Made by a program: the position numbers and the translations under genes. This document shows positions 27,145-35,796 of a stretch of 64,000 bases of DNA, piece by piece (position 1 is the first letter of the stretch; every line of letters starts with the position of its first letter). The DNA is from Gammaproteobacteria bacterium. GTDB lineage: Bacteria; Pseudomonadota; Gammaproteobacteria; Pseudomonadales; PIVM01. The DNA lies in assembly GCA_003353945.1 (NCBI GenBank), contig PIVM01000001.1, positions 1-64,000 of the forward strand. The letters are read 5' to 3'. Under the pieces are notes generated by a model, which did no database searches, was not told the origin of the DNA, and was given only the letters and a program-made list of their open reading frames with translations.

Positions 27145-28686
27145 TTATGCGGCCAAAATATTTAAACCTGCGCTGGCTTGCTGTGCAAAGCGGCAGAAAC
27201 TCTGAAACTGGCTTTCATCAATGTTTGCCCCACTCTTAGCCCTGTCGGCATACAATAATGCAATAGGCTTATCTTTTGAATACACTGGAGCAGCAACAAA
27301 CTCCCTCACATCACCGATCACCTTTTGTATCTCGCTGGTAAGAAGATGCATCAAGCTCGGCGTATAGTCTTCACACACCCAGATCGGCTCATTTTTATGT
27401 ATGCAGTAAGCGAGAATATTATCTTCCGGCTGACTCACGGAAAAACTGAACTCTTTGCGCCAATGATCACAGCCATCTCCGCGAATGTATTTTGCAACAA
27501 TATTGCTACGCATTGGATTGGTAATAGCAATGGCAACACGCTCCATTCCAATGGAGTGATGCATACCATCAACCATCATATTAAAAATGCCATTGACATC
27601 ACTTTGTCTCTCAATCATTAGCCAAAGCCGATCCAGTACAACCATTTGCTGCTGTAAATCCGGTTGCATTGCGTGTTCTGCAGAAGCTTGTCCTTCTTGT
27701 TTGGCTTGATCCGATGCATCCTTATCTGGATCTTCCTGTACTGAGTCATCACCCTCGCCCTGAGCACTGGAGCCAACCAGAAACCCCTCGATAGCTGCTT
27801 TTTGTGCCTGCATCAGGCTGCATATTTCATCCGCAGCAAAAAAGCCTGCCATCTTTGCTGCCTGGTCCGCACCCTGGCGAATAACATCAAAAGCCTCTTG
27901 TTCACTAATATCACGCATTGCGGCAACCTTGCTGACAGCATGGCGAAAAGCAGGTGACTGCCAACCCTGCATTAACGCCTCACTCACCTGGTCACCCAAT
28001 AACACGGCTTTGACTTTTACATCACTCTCATCAGCATGCGACATCGCCTTCAATACAACCCCTCCCAATTGCCACTCCTCAGCAACAGAAAGAGATAACG
28101 CATTAAAATCAACATCTAATTGCGCTGCAACCTCACTGATATCCAATCCCTCTTCTTCCATGCGCTTGCCCATTAACACCACCTCAGGCTGGGGGCAACT
28201 CCAAAACAGCATTTCACCAAGATGCAATAACAAGGCAGCTATAAAAATTTCTTCATCAAAACTGACATTGTCATCTTGCCTGTGAAGATTCCCAGCCTGC
28301 ACTGCTGCGTGAAACGCTCGGGTCAGACAGAACGTGAGACGGCTCTGAATATGGGGCCTGTTTAACAAGGACTCCAGCAATATCACGGAAATGCACAGCG
28401 ATTTGATGCCACGCACACCCAGTTTGACCACTGCCTGGATAAGCGACACAGTTTCTCTGGAAGATCCCAGGTGAATAACACTGTTAGCGACCTTTAACAC
28501 CCTGGCAGTCAACGAGGCATCACGCTTAATAACCCCGGCTACCTCTCGCGCTGAACTCTGGGGATTATTTAACAGTGCATTTAAGTCTTTCATCACCTGC
28601 GACATGACCGGCAGCTCTGCAGTACGCAGCCTATTTAACCAAATAGCAGTATTATTCGGCTGATCTTCTTTAGCAGCTTGTGTCAT
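27145..28686 (-). CDS. HDOD-GAF signalling protein
   Basis: 513 residues. Residues about 15-225 are an HDOD domain: LRTAELPVMSQVMKDLNALLNN at the start, AGVIKRDASLTARVLKVANSV as the core helix pair, and IFIAALLLHLGEMLFW in place of the HD motif, which HDOD domains lack. A low-complexity acidic linker spans about 290-330 (GEGDDSVQEDPDKDASDQ). Residues about 345-510 are a GAF domain (FNMMVDGMHHSIGMERVAIAI, EFVAAPVYSKDKPIALLYADR). HDOD proteins act in c-di-GMP, chemotaxis or stress signalling without known enzyme activity; the GAF part probably senses a small molecule. Cytoplasmic; monocistronic. Confidence 0.9.
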   Translation of the reverse strand: MTQAAKEDQPNNTAIWLNRLRTAELPVMSQVMKDLNALLNNPQSSAREVAGVIKRDASLTARVLKVANSVIHLGSSRETVSLIQAVVKLGVRGIKSLCISVILLESLLNRPHIQSRLTFCLTRAFHAAVQAGNLHRQDDNVSFDEEIFIAALLLHLGEMLFWSCPQPEVVLMGKRMEEEGLDISEVAAQLDVDFNALSLSVAEEWQLGGVVLKAMSHADESDVKVKAVLLGDQVSEALMQGWQSPAFRHAVSKVAAMRDISEQEAFDVIRQGADQAAKMAGFFAADEICSLMQAQKAAIEGFLVGSSAQGEGDDSVQEDPDKDASDQAKQEGQASAEHAMQPDLQQQMVVLDRLWLMIERQSDVNGIFNMMVDGMHHSIGMERVAIAITNPMRSNIVAKYIRGDGCDHWRKEFSFSVSQPEDNILAYCIHKNEPIWVCEDYTPSLMHLLTSEIQKVIGDVREFVAAPVYSKDKPIALLYADRAKSGANIDESQFQSFCRFAQQASAGLNILAA

Positions 28687-29051
28687 CGAGTCCAGTTCCG
28701 ACGAAAGTTTTAAATTGGGATGGTCAGGGCCGCAGAAAATTGAGCATCTTCACGCCCCTTCGTCATCACCATTGTCTTAAAAACTCTAGGAAGTATAGAA
28801 GCTGGCCGAACAAGTTGCCTGCCAATCATGAGCAATACCAACGGTATCTCTATAGATTCTGCATTAGCAGCTTATTTATCAGAATGTTTTTGATCATGTA
28901 TTTATTAACAGAATCTCTAACAAAACCGAAGAAAGGAACGCTGATCAGTAAACAATCGGAAAACGCCAATTTATTGACTTGAATAGATAAGCAATACATC
29001 TAGTTTTAGAGAAACCAAAAAGAGAAACTAAAAAAGAAACAAACTGCGACT
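28687..29051. other. 365-bp spacer between divergent genes
   Basis: It separates the HDOD-GAF start from a tiny lipoprotein gene. A 100-codon plus-strand frame at 28680-28982 has no ribosome-binding site and overlaps the HDOD-GAF start, so I do not call it. TTGACT at 28974-28979 could be a -35 element for the lipoprotein, but a matching -10 box is not convincing. Confidence 0.4.
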
Positions 29052-29204
29052 ATGCGATATTTATTCAGATTACTTCTACTAAGCTCCACCCTCTACCTGA
29101 CCGCCTGTATTAACGTGACTGTGGAGGGTGTATCAGCAGACTTACAACAATCAAGCTTATGCGCCAGCTCTGCATCTCTGTTTGTCAGTATCACTTGCCA
29201 GTAG
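29052..29204 (+). CDS. Tiny lipoprotein, 50 aa
   Basis: ATG 29052 to TAG 29202-29204. MRYLFRLLLLSSTLYLTAC is a textbook lipoprotein signal: two Arg, a hydrophobic core and lipobox LTAC with Cys19. The mature part is only 31 residues and holds two further cysteines (C37 and C49, the latter next to last), which could form a disulphide. There is no strong Shine-Dalgarno, and an A-rich leader precedes it. The clear signal makes chance coding unlikely, but the function is unknown. Confidence 0.6.
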   Translation: MRYLFRLLLLSSTLYLTACINVTVEGVSADLQQSSLCASSASLFVSITCQ

Positions 29205-29240
29205 TAAAAACCTGGCAACACCTGTCCAGGAATAGGCTGA

Positions 29241-30077
29241 TCAAGAAAGGGGTTCACCTACAGCGATTATCTCGGGAACGCCAAAGCTCATTGACATTTT
29301 TTCAATAGTGCCGCTGCACAGAGGCCTTTTAGGTAATCCAAGTTTACGTAGCCGGTCAGCAATGGGGTGCGCACCGAGTTGAATGGATGGGCCGCCCAAA
29401 TTAAATTTCACTCCCTCCCCCCTTGCAACGCCTACCGTTTTGTACACTTTGTTATCACGCACGGCCAAAGAAGGTTGCAATTGTTCTTTCATGCGCATTT
29501 TGCCACCCAGCTTGCAGCGCAATGTAAATACATGCTTCCCGGCATCCTTAAAACGGGTTTCCAAATAATTGTCTTCACTGCAGATATCAATATCGGCGTT
29601 CCATTTAGGATACCCCCAGATATAACGCCCGGCATGCATTGTAAATTCCTGGTTCACAGGCAATAAATGGATGTAACTCATGGCGGTGCCCTTAATAATA
29701 TCCCTCACAGCACCAATAAACGGCAGGCCTTTTGGTGCACCAGGGCCACGCACATAGAAACAAATACCCGCCTCATCGTAATCACCCAGATCGTTTTCCT
29801 GATAATCGACGCCAATAATTTGCATCAGCGCCTTACCAGGCCACAGTTCCACCACCTGCAATTGAGTATCTGCAATCCATTCTTGAGCAGCACGGGCATC
29901 AACTAAAAATATTGCAAACGCATTTCTTGCGCGAACGACCTCCACTGGCAAATTAACGGTTTGGTCAACTATTTTGTAACTTTCCGGTGTTATTTGTTCA
30001 CATAGTTGATCGGTCGTTTTAAACCCTTTGTTGAGCATCCGTTTGATTGAACTTGCTGTCCATTCGGCAGCCCCCAT
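29241..30077 (-). CDS. Acetoacetate decarboxylase family protein
   Basis: 278 residues. ATG 30077 is supported by GGAG seven bases upstream (GGAGAAAATCT); the open frame to 30197 has no such site. The chain shows the acetoacetate-decarboxylase-like lipocalin barrel: [37 protein letters not shown], then [16 protein letters not shown] with Lys158 where the Schiff-base lysine of this family lies (the YPK element). True acetoacetate decarboxylases have a KK pair in an ExxKKxG context; here it is PKW, so substrate and even decarboxylase activity are uncertain. Cytoplasmic, single gene, divergent from the GGDEF gene. Confidence 0.82.
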   Translation of the reverse strand: MGAAEWTASSIKRMLNKGFKTTDQLCEQITPESYKIVDQTVNLPVEVVRARNAFAIFLVDARAAQEWIADTQLQVVELWPGKALMQIIGVDYQENDLGDYDEAGICFYVRGPGAPKGLPFIGAVRDIIKGTAMSYIHLLPVNQEFTMHAGRYIWGYPKWNADIDICSEDNYLETRFKDAGKHVFTLRCKLGGKMRMKEQLQPSLAVRDNKVYKTVGVARGEGVKFNLGGPSIQLGAHPIADRLRKLGLPKRPLCSGTIEKMSMSFGVPEIIAVGEPLS

Positions 30078-30337
30078 AGATTTTCTCCACCAAAGTACTG
30101 ATAACGTCTTTTTAATCTCGATTGCATCATACCGGTACCGAGTCCAACTTCCCACCACTTTACGGGCCAACGCAAAACACTCACAAATAACATGCATCCC
30201 TGTCGATTACTGGCAATTTTGTTAAAAGAAACAATAATTAACGTCATAAAAAACGCAAATTCAGCAAAATTGATCCATAATTAGGCCCAACAATTGCGTA
30301 ATATTGAATAATACAGCGAATAACAAAGACAACACAC

Positions 30338-31504
30338 ATGCCAGAGGAACACTTGAGCGACGATCTTGAAGAACAAATAAGGCGCAAGGCTCTCCAAAAG
30401 CTTACCTCTCACTCCACAATGGGACAGCTTATTTATCCATTCCTATGGGTTCTCGTCAGCGTGCCTGCAGCCTACCCTAATAGTCAACCTCAAGTATTCT
30501 ATTACAACCTGCTTGCCATGCTGGTCATTGCCGGACTGCGATGCGGGAGCATTTACTGGATAAAACGGCAAAATCTTCAAATCGATCAACAAGTATTCAT
30601 TGGTGGTGCCTGCCTGGCTGCGCTGCACTGGAGCCTGCTGTGCGCATTCGTTATCAGCAACGCATCCATGACATTGGGCGTGGTACTTTGTTCCGCTTGT
30701 CTTGCAGCGCTCAGTCTGAGCTATTTTGCTGCTTCATTGTATTTCGCCATAAGCTATTGTGCCATTTTATTGCTGCCCATCATCTTCAGCGCTGTACTTA
30801 ACATCGAACCTGATCAGACTAACCTGAGTCTCAGCATTACTTTGATTTTCACCTTTTTACTGGGCAGCCTGTATTGGGTCGGTCGGAGCCTGAATCAAAA
30901 CTATCGCAGCCTTTTTGAATATGCTGTTCATTCAGAGAAACATGTTCAGCAACTCGAAGAAATCAACACCATTGATGGTTTGACGGGAATTAAAAACCAA
31001 CTCTTTTTTTCTACACAGTTGCAGACCGAATGGAAACGCGCGCACCGCCAACAACATCCAGTTGCCTTGCTACTGATTAACATCGACCATTTACAAGACG
31101 TTAATGAACGCCATGGACACCGGTTTGGCGACGACTGTGTTAGGGCGGTAGCAAATTCTTTGAAGCAACAGATACAACGACCTTCTGACATGCTCGCGCG
31201 TTACGAGGGCGATGAGTTCGTCGTCATTCTACCGGACACACAACAAGTAGGGGCTATGTCAGTAGGCAAAAAAATCCTTCATGCCATCCGACAAATTCGC
31301 ATTGACAGCGATACGGATCGCCAAATTTCACTGACCGTCAGTATCGGTATAGCCAGCGCTATTCCCGAAGCTCACGATACCGCATTGCTTAGCATGGATG
31401 CGGCTCGACAGGGACTGGATCAAGCCAAGCAGGACGGTCATGACTGCTTGCGCACACAAACCATTTCGCAGCCTTCTTCGCAAGCTTCAGTCAATAATAG
31501 TTAA
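30338..31504 (+). CDS. Membrane diguanylate cyclase with variant EGDEF motif
   Basis: 388 residues. Residues 30-185 contain about five or six transmembrane helices (for example FLWVLVSVPAAYP, NLLAMLVIAGLRCGSIYW and ITLIFTFLLGSLYWVG). The GGDEF domain starts at TIDGLTGIKNQLFF (about 211). Metal Asp250 lies in INIDHLQDVNERHGHRFGDD. The signature is E-G-D-E-F (290-294) instead of GGDEF, preceded by RPSD (281-284), an intact RxxD inhibitory site five residues upstream. Some variants of this type remain active, so activity cannot be decided. It would make c-di-GMP from two GTP. The gene stands alone in the region. Confidence 0.9.
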   Translation: MPEEHLSDDLEEQIRRKALQKLTSHSTMGQLIYPFLWVLVSVPAAYPNSQPQVFYYNLLAMLVIAGLRCGSIYWIKRQNLQIDQQVFIGGACLAALHWSLLCAFVISNASMTLGVVLCSACLAALSLSYFAASLYFAISYCAILLLPIIFSAVLNIEPDQTNLSLSITLIFTFLLGSLYWVGRSLNQNYRSLFEYAVHSEKHVQQLEEINTIDGLTGIKNQLFFSTQLQTEWKRAHRQQHPVALLLINIDHLQDVNERHGHRFGDDCVRAVANSLKQQIQRPSDMLARYEGDEFVVILPDTQQVGAMSVGKKILHAIRQIRIDSDTDRQISLTVSIGIASAIPEAHDTALLSMDAARQGLDQAKQDGHDCLRTQTISQPSSQASVNNS

Positions 31505-31535
31505 GAGCCTCGGATAATTTATTTTTTCTCCGACC

Positions 31536-33047
31536 CTACGCAAGCGTGGATCGACGATCTAAAATTCGCTCAACAATTTCAGAAGCATCGTATTGTTGAG
31601 CGTGACTTAAGGTATCCACATAAATAATTTCACTGATATTTGGACCACAAGCCGTCCAACGTCGAATAAATCGAACATTGTTACTACCCGCAAATACCGT
31701 GTAGGTAGGTTTATTCAGAGCAGCAGATATATGCTGGCAAGCAGAGTCATAACCGATAAATTCATCACTGGCCGCAATCAGACTGGCAATTTCACCGATA
31801 CCACACTCAACACCAATAATAGCGTATTTATTTTCAATACCGCCCAGCTCCTGATAAGAACAGCGGGTTGTGGCGATTCCGTTTTCTGTGGCTTTCGCCA
31901 GTATACTTTCACTGGCAGCACGCTCTTCGGTCCCAAAACCCAAATCAAGCAAAATGGCTGTCGTGGGCTGTTCTTTCGAGGGCTGCTGCAACAGGCTTAA
32001 TACCAGTTGTTGCTCAAACTCCGGTGATAGTTTTTTTCGCGGGTTGCCACCAACGCCAAGATTAATCGTAATAATGTGCTCATAACCTCGTCGCCGCATG
32101 GCAACGATCGCTTCACTCGCATATTCCAACTTGGAGTGTTCAGGCCACACCTGTGGGTAACAGAATTGGCCGGGGCCGAGCACCGTATCCAACCAGAGAT
32201 TGGCAAGCTCGGCAATTGATATTTTCTTCGGGTAGGAATCTTTACCTCGACTATTAAAGAAAAAATAATAATCACTGTCAATCAACGGCAACACACCCAA
32301 TTGACTGAGTCGCGAATCAGGATCGAACAACAACACCTCTCCCTCCTGATAACCCGACATTTCCTCTTCCACCAAATTGAGCAAGCTCAGCCAGGCGTTA
32401 AAGCGTTCAATCAAACTGCCACGGCGCACATAACTGAGTGGTTGAATGCGCACATTTTGCTGACCCGCATAGACTTCACGTAATTTCTCCGACCCGATCA
32501 AGACAATGTCTGCGTGCACAAAGCGTTGCTTTAAACGTTGGCAAAAGACGCTGGAAATAGCCACATCCGCACCAATGGTCACTCGCGATAGGAGCAGTAT
32601 TTTTTTCGGTTCAACCGTCAGTTGACGGCGGCGATCACTGTTAGCCCGAATCGATTCAATGCGATCATAGAGCTGCCGTCGACTGTACAAACCTTGTTGC
32701 TGCAGACGCTGATCCAGTTCAGCGCACTGGGGTAATTTACGTAAAAAAGCCACCACCTGTGCAATCAGGCGGTTATAGGTTTCCGTTTGCAACTCCTCAA
32801 AATCATCACACAATTGCTCGATTACCCTGCCAAACAATGCACCGGCACCAATATTGTTAAGTTGATCATCGTCGAAATAGGTGGCCATATCACAGAGCAG
32901 ATCAATATAGTCACCATCAAAATGATCACTGTATAGGTAACGGTCCAGAAATGATAAAGCCGTGCGACGCGCCAAATGCACGAGTGGATCTATTTGAGGT
33001 GCATCGCGTAGCTCAAGCCACTGTTTGCGATAGTGAGCCGGTCTCAT
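31536..33047 (-). CDS. Glycosyltransferase-like protein with GT9-type C-terminus
   Basis: 503 residues. About the first 170 residues are helical and match nothing I recognise (DDDQLNNIGAGALFGRVIEQL). From about residue 178 (KKILLLSRVTIGADVAISSVF) it has a GT-B glycosyltransferase layout, and it ends with DEFIGYDSACQHISAALNKPTYTVFAGSNN. This is equivalent to the 'NDTGPxHxAxALGxPxxxLxG' nucleotide-sugar site of GT9 heptosyltransferases. Its start overlaps the end of the waaF-type gene by 35 bp, so translation is probably coupled. It likely adds a sugar to the LPS core; donor and acceptor are unknown. The N-terminal extension is unusual for GT9. Confidence 0.75.
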   Translation of the reverse strand: MRPAHYRKQWLELRDAPQIDPLVHLARRTALSFLDRYLYSDHFDGDYIDLLCDMATYFDDDQLNNIGAGALFGRVIEQLCDDFEELQTETYNRLIAQVVAFLRKLPQCAELDQRLQQQGLYSRRQLYDRIESIRANSDRRRQLTVEPKKILLLSRVTIGADVAISSVFCQRLKQRFVHADIVLIGSEKLREVYAGQQNVRIQPLSYVRRGSLIERFNAWLSLLNLVEEEMSGYQEGEVLLFDPDSRLSQLGVLPLIDSDYYFFFNSRGKDSYPKKISIAELANLWLDTVLGPGQFCYPQVWPEHSKLEYASEAIVAMRRRGYEHIITINLGVGGNPRKKLSPEFEQQLVLSLLQQPSKEQPTTAILLDLGFGTEERAASESILAKATENGIATTRCSYQELGGIENKYAIIGVECGIGEIASLIAASDEFIGYDSACQHISAALNKPTYTVFAGSNNVRFIRRWTACGPNISEIIYVDTLSHAQQYDASEIVERILDRRSTLA

Positions 33048-34098
33048 GGGCGGTTGTGTTCCTTAGCAAAGCGTTAAGTTCATCAAAAACCTGTTGAGGT
33101 TTTATCTCCGTCATACATTGGTGATCGGTCGGGCAGATTTTCTTATGGCAGGGCGAACAGGGAATATCCAGCCTGATCACCGATGTTCCCTCCAGGTTTA
33201 TCGCCGTATACAGGGGGTTGGTCGGCCCCATCAGGACAACAGTCGGCACACCCAATGCAACGGCATAATGACGTGGACCCGTGTCGTTGGTCACCAACGC
33301 ATTGCAGCGCTTGATTAAGGGTTTCAGTTCAGCCAGATCAATACGATCCGGTCCGGTGTTAATCAGTTTCACCTGACTTTCTGACACAATCGCCTCGGCA
33401 ATTTGCTCTTCACCGGGACCCACAAACAACATCACTTTAGCACCCATCTCATTTTGCAACATCTCTGCCAATCGCGCAAAATGCGTTGCCGGCCAGCATT
33501 TGGATGCACCAAAACTGGCGCCTGGATTGAGACCAATCAGACGGTCCTGCGGGCTGATGCCGTAGCTGGCAAGCCGCTTGCACCCCGCATCATCCAAAGC
33601 CTGATCGGTGTAAAGTCGACACTCCGGTTTATTCGGCAGATGCAACTGCAGATGACGGCATAATTCGAGATAATAATCCTGCATCGGTATTGGCCGGTAT
33701 TGCTTCCCGTCCCGTTGCGGCTCCGGACCACCACTTAAAAAATATTTTCTAAGATTACGACGGTAGCCATACACCTGACTGACACCGGCCAGCTTTGCGG
33801 TAACAAACGAGTGAGTTGAATTCGGCAATAACAACGCCATATCCGGCTTTAACGCTCGCACCTGTGAAACCACGCGTCGCAGACCGGCAAATGATTTGTC
33901 GTCACAATCGATGATCTGATCAAACCAGGGACCGTGTTCAACAATGCCTCGCGCATAGGGTCGCACACAGGCCACAATGGTTGCCTGAGGAAAATTCAGG
34001 CGTAAAGCGTCGTAGACCGGAGAGGCCATGACAATATCGCCTACCCAATTGGGTAAGCGCACCATAATGGTCTGCACTGATTCAAGTGCGGGAATCAT
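33013..34098 (-). CDS. waaF: LPS heptosyltransferase (WaaF-type, GT9)
   Basis: 361 residues, normal for heptosyltransferase II. N-terminal TIMVRLPNWVGDIVMASPVYDALR is the acceptor-side signature. LIGLNPGASFGASKCWPATHFARLAEML is the Rossmann-type C-domain strand and loop, and VTNDTGPRHYAVALGVPTVVLMGPTNP binds ADP-heptose. CSPCHKKICPTDHQCM near the end is the Cys-rich loop of WaaF-type enzymes. It transfers L-glycero-D-manno-heptose from ADP-heptose to the inner core in the cytoplasm. hldE, which makes the heptose donor precursor, lies 1.7 kb away. The choice between WaaF and WaaQ-type activity rests on similarity of motifs. Confidence 0.88.
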   Translation of the reverse strand: MIPALESVQTIMVRLPNWVGDIVMASPVYDALRLNFPQATIVACVRPYARGIVEHGPWFDQIIDCDDKSFAGLRRVVSQVRALKPDMALLLPNSTHSFVTAKLAGVSQVYGYRRNLRKYFLSGGPEPQRDGKQYRPIPMQDYYLELCRHLQLHLPNKPECRLYTDQALDDAGCKRLASYGISPQDRLIGLNPGASFGASKCWPATHFARLAEMLQNEMGAKVMLFVGPGEEQIAEAIVSESQVKLINTGPDRIDLAELKPLIKRCNALVTNDTGPRHYAVALGVPTVVLMGPTNPLYTAINLEGTSVIRLDIPCSPCHKKICPTDHQCMTEIKPQQVFDELNALLRNTTAHETGSLSQTVA

Positions 34099-34168
34099 TT
34101 TTTAACATCCAATTTTTCAAAATCGTCTTTTTAGGTAGCTGAAAATATGTACTTGAAAACACTATGGT

Positions 34169-35740
34169 TCAACCTTCATCAAGTGAATACTTGACTTCTT
34201 TTTCCATTTCTCCCAGGGCAATTTTCTCCCGCTCCCATTGGATATAGTCGGATCGTACGCCCATCACATTGGAATAGCGAATTGTATAATGCACACTATT
34301 CTTTTCCATCAATGCTTCTGACAGCTGTCGATCATACGCGACCAGATTCTCTTTTTCCGTCAACCAGGTTTCCCTGTCCATGGCTTCAACCTTGCGCACC
34401 AGTTTTTCATATATGGGCTGGCACTCCCAGTCGGTCATTGCGTTCACATACCAGTTACATAGCTTACCGATTTTATCCAGAAACAAATCGTGATCTTCAC
34501 CAAAGTTCAAACAGGAACCATCAAAATAATTACCCATCCCGGCCATCTTGCTTTCATCGATATAGGGCTTGGAAATTTCATATCCGGCAGTACCCGGAAA
34601 TGGGAAAAACAAGGCCCAGCGAAAACGTCCCATTTTGACTTTGGCACAAAGTTCCAGCGTTTCCATTAGTTCCGCTCGGGTTTCACCCGGCAAGCCAATC
34701 ATAATAAAGGCAGAGGAATGCAAATTGTGCTGGTGTGCTGCAGTGAAAGAGTTTTCAATTTGCGTATTCGTCATTGTGCGGTGCAAGACCTCGCGACGTA
34801 CACGGGCGCAACCTGACTCCAAGCCAAATTTCACAATAATGCAGCCGGCTTCTGCCAACGCCGCTGCCGATTTTTCATCGAAACAATTGACATGACCGTT
34901 TACCACAAAGGGTAGACCAATACCGTGTTCGATATACGCCTTGCAAAATGCCTGCACATACCGCTTATTCAGCGTAAAAAGATCGTCATCAAATATAAAG
35001 GTATTGATTTCAGGATTTTCTCGCTTGAGTTTTTTCAAGTCATCCATGACTACATCTATAGGAAAATGACGCAGAAAATCTTTGGCACTTTTCGCCGCGC
35101 CATCATTGATATATTGATCAACAATTTCGATATTAAAACAATAGGTGCATTTATAGGGGCAACCTCGTGACGTTAAAATCCCCATCCAGCCGCGTGTTTG
35201 CGACATAATGGCTTTCATATCAAACACACTGTAGTCCAGGCGCGCCAAGGTGTTTAGATCAGGAAAAGGCGCCACTTTATTGATAATGGGTTCATCGTCC
35301 CGCCACAGTCGTAAATTGGGTATCTGCTCCGTGGGCTGATTATTTTCGAGTGCATTCATCAACTCCAACAGCGCATATTCGCCTTCACCAATACAAACAT
35401 AATCAAACAATCGGCTCTGATGCACCTCATCAGGCACCATCGTGCAATGAACACCGCCGATGATTTGTGGCAATTCGGGAAAGGCACGACGGACCTCTTT
35501 GCTCTGCTCTTCTATCCAGGGCATTTGCTGGGTCATCGCAGACCACCCCAACAGTCCAGGTTGTTTTTCCTCAATTATGCAATTGATTTCATCGCTGCTG
35601 GGAATCTCCTTATGCTTATCTGAAACGTGCAGCAACTCCAGTTCATGGCCATTGGCATGAAGAACCCCGGCAAGGGAAGCAACCCCGTGATTGGTACCCA
35701 ATACAGAGTCAATCTGAGGGTAAATCAATAATATCTTCAT
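34169..35740 (-). CDS. B12-binding domain radical SAM protein
   Basis: 523 residues. N-terminal MKILLIYPQIDSVLGTNHGVASLAGVLHANGHELELL is a cobalamin-binding-type Rossmann domain (about 1-135). The radical SAM core follows, with RGCPYKCTYCF giving the CxxxCxxC iron-sulfur ligands at C194, C198 and C201, and an AdoMet-binding barrel to about 400. The C-terminal 120 residues are helical. Class-B-like enzymes of this architecture methylate unactivated carbons or rearrange bonds in natural products, lipids or hopanoids. It sits 71 bp upstream of the heptosyltransferase pair on the same strand, so an envelope-glycan or lipid substrate is likely by context; the reaction itself is unknown. Confidence 0.85.
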   Translation of the reverse strand: MKILLIYPQIDSVLGTNHGVASLAGVLHANGHELELLHVSDKHKEIPSSDEINCIIEEKQPGLLGWSAMTQQMPWIEEQSKEVRRAFPELPQIIGGVHCTMVPDEVHQSRLFDYVCIGEGEYALLELMNALENNQPTEQIPNLRLWRDDEPIINKVAPFPDLNTLARLDYSVFDMKAIMSQTRGWMGILTSRGCPYKCTYCFNIEIVDQYINDGAAKSAKDFLRHFPIDVVMDDLKKLKRENPEINTFIFDDDLFTLNKRYVQAFCKAYIEHGIGLPFVVNGHVNCFDEKSAAALAEAGCIIVKFGLESGCARVRREVLHRTMTNTQIENSFTAAHQHNLHSSAFIMIGLPGETRAELMETLELCAKVKMGRFRWALFFPFPGTAGYEISKPYIDESKMAGMGNYFDGSCLNFGEDHDLFLDKIGKLCNWYVNAMTDWECQPIYEKLVRKVEAMDRETWLTEKENLVAYDRQLSEALMEKNSVHYTIRYSNVMGVRSDYIQWEREKIALGEMEKEVKYSLDEG

Positions 35741-35796
35741 AACATGAACTCATTGGTTTTTCGGGACGTTACTTTTCGGGATTTTAATGATGAATA

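Noticed and set aside
28680..28982. 100-codon plus-strand frame
   Set aside because: Overlaps the HDOD-GAF start on the other strand and lacks a ribosome-binding site.
31501..31535. Possible third copy of the dispersed repeat (TAAGAGCCT)
   Set aside because: Only nine bases are shared with the sequence before copy 2; too short to count.
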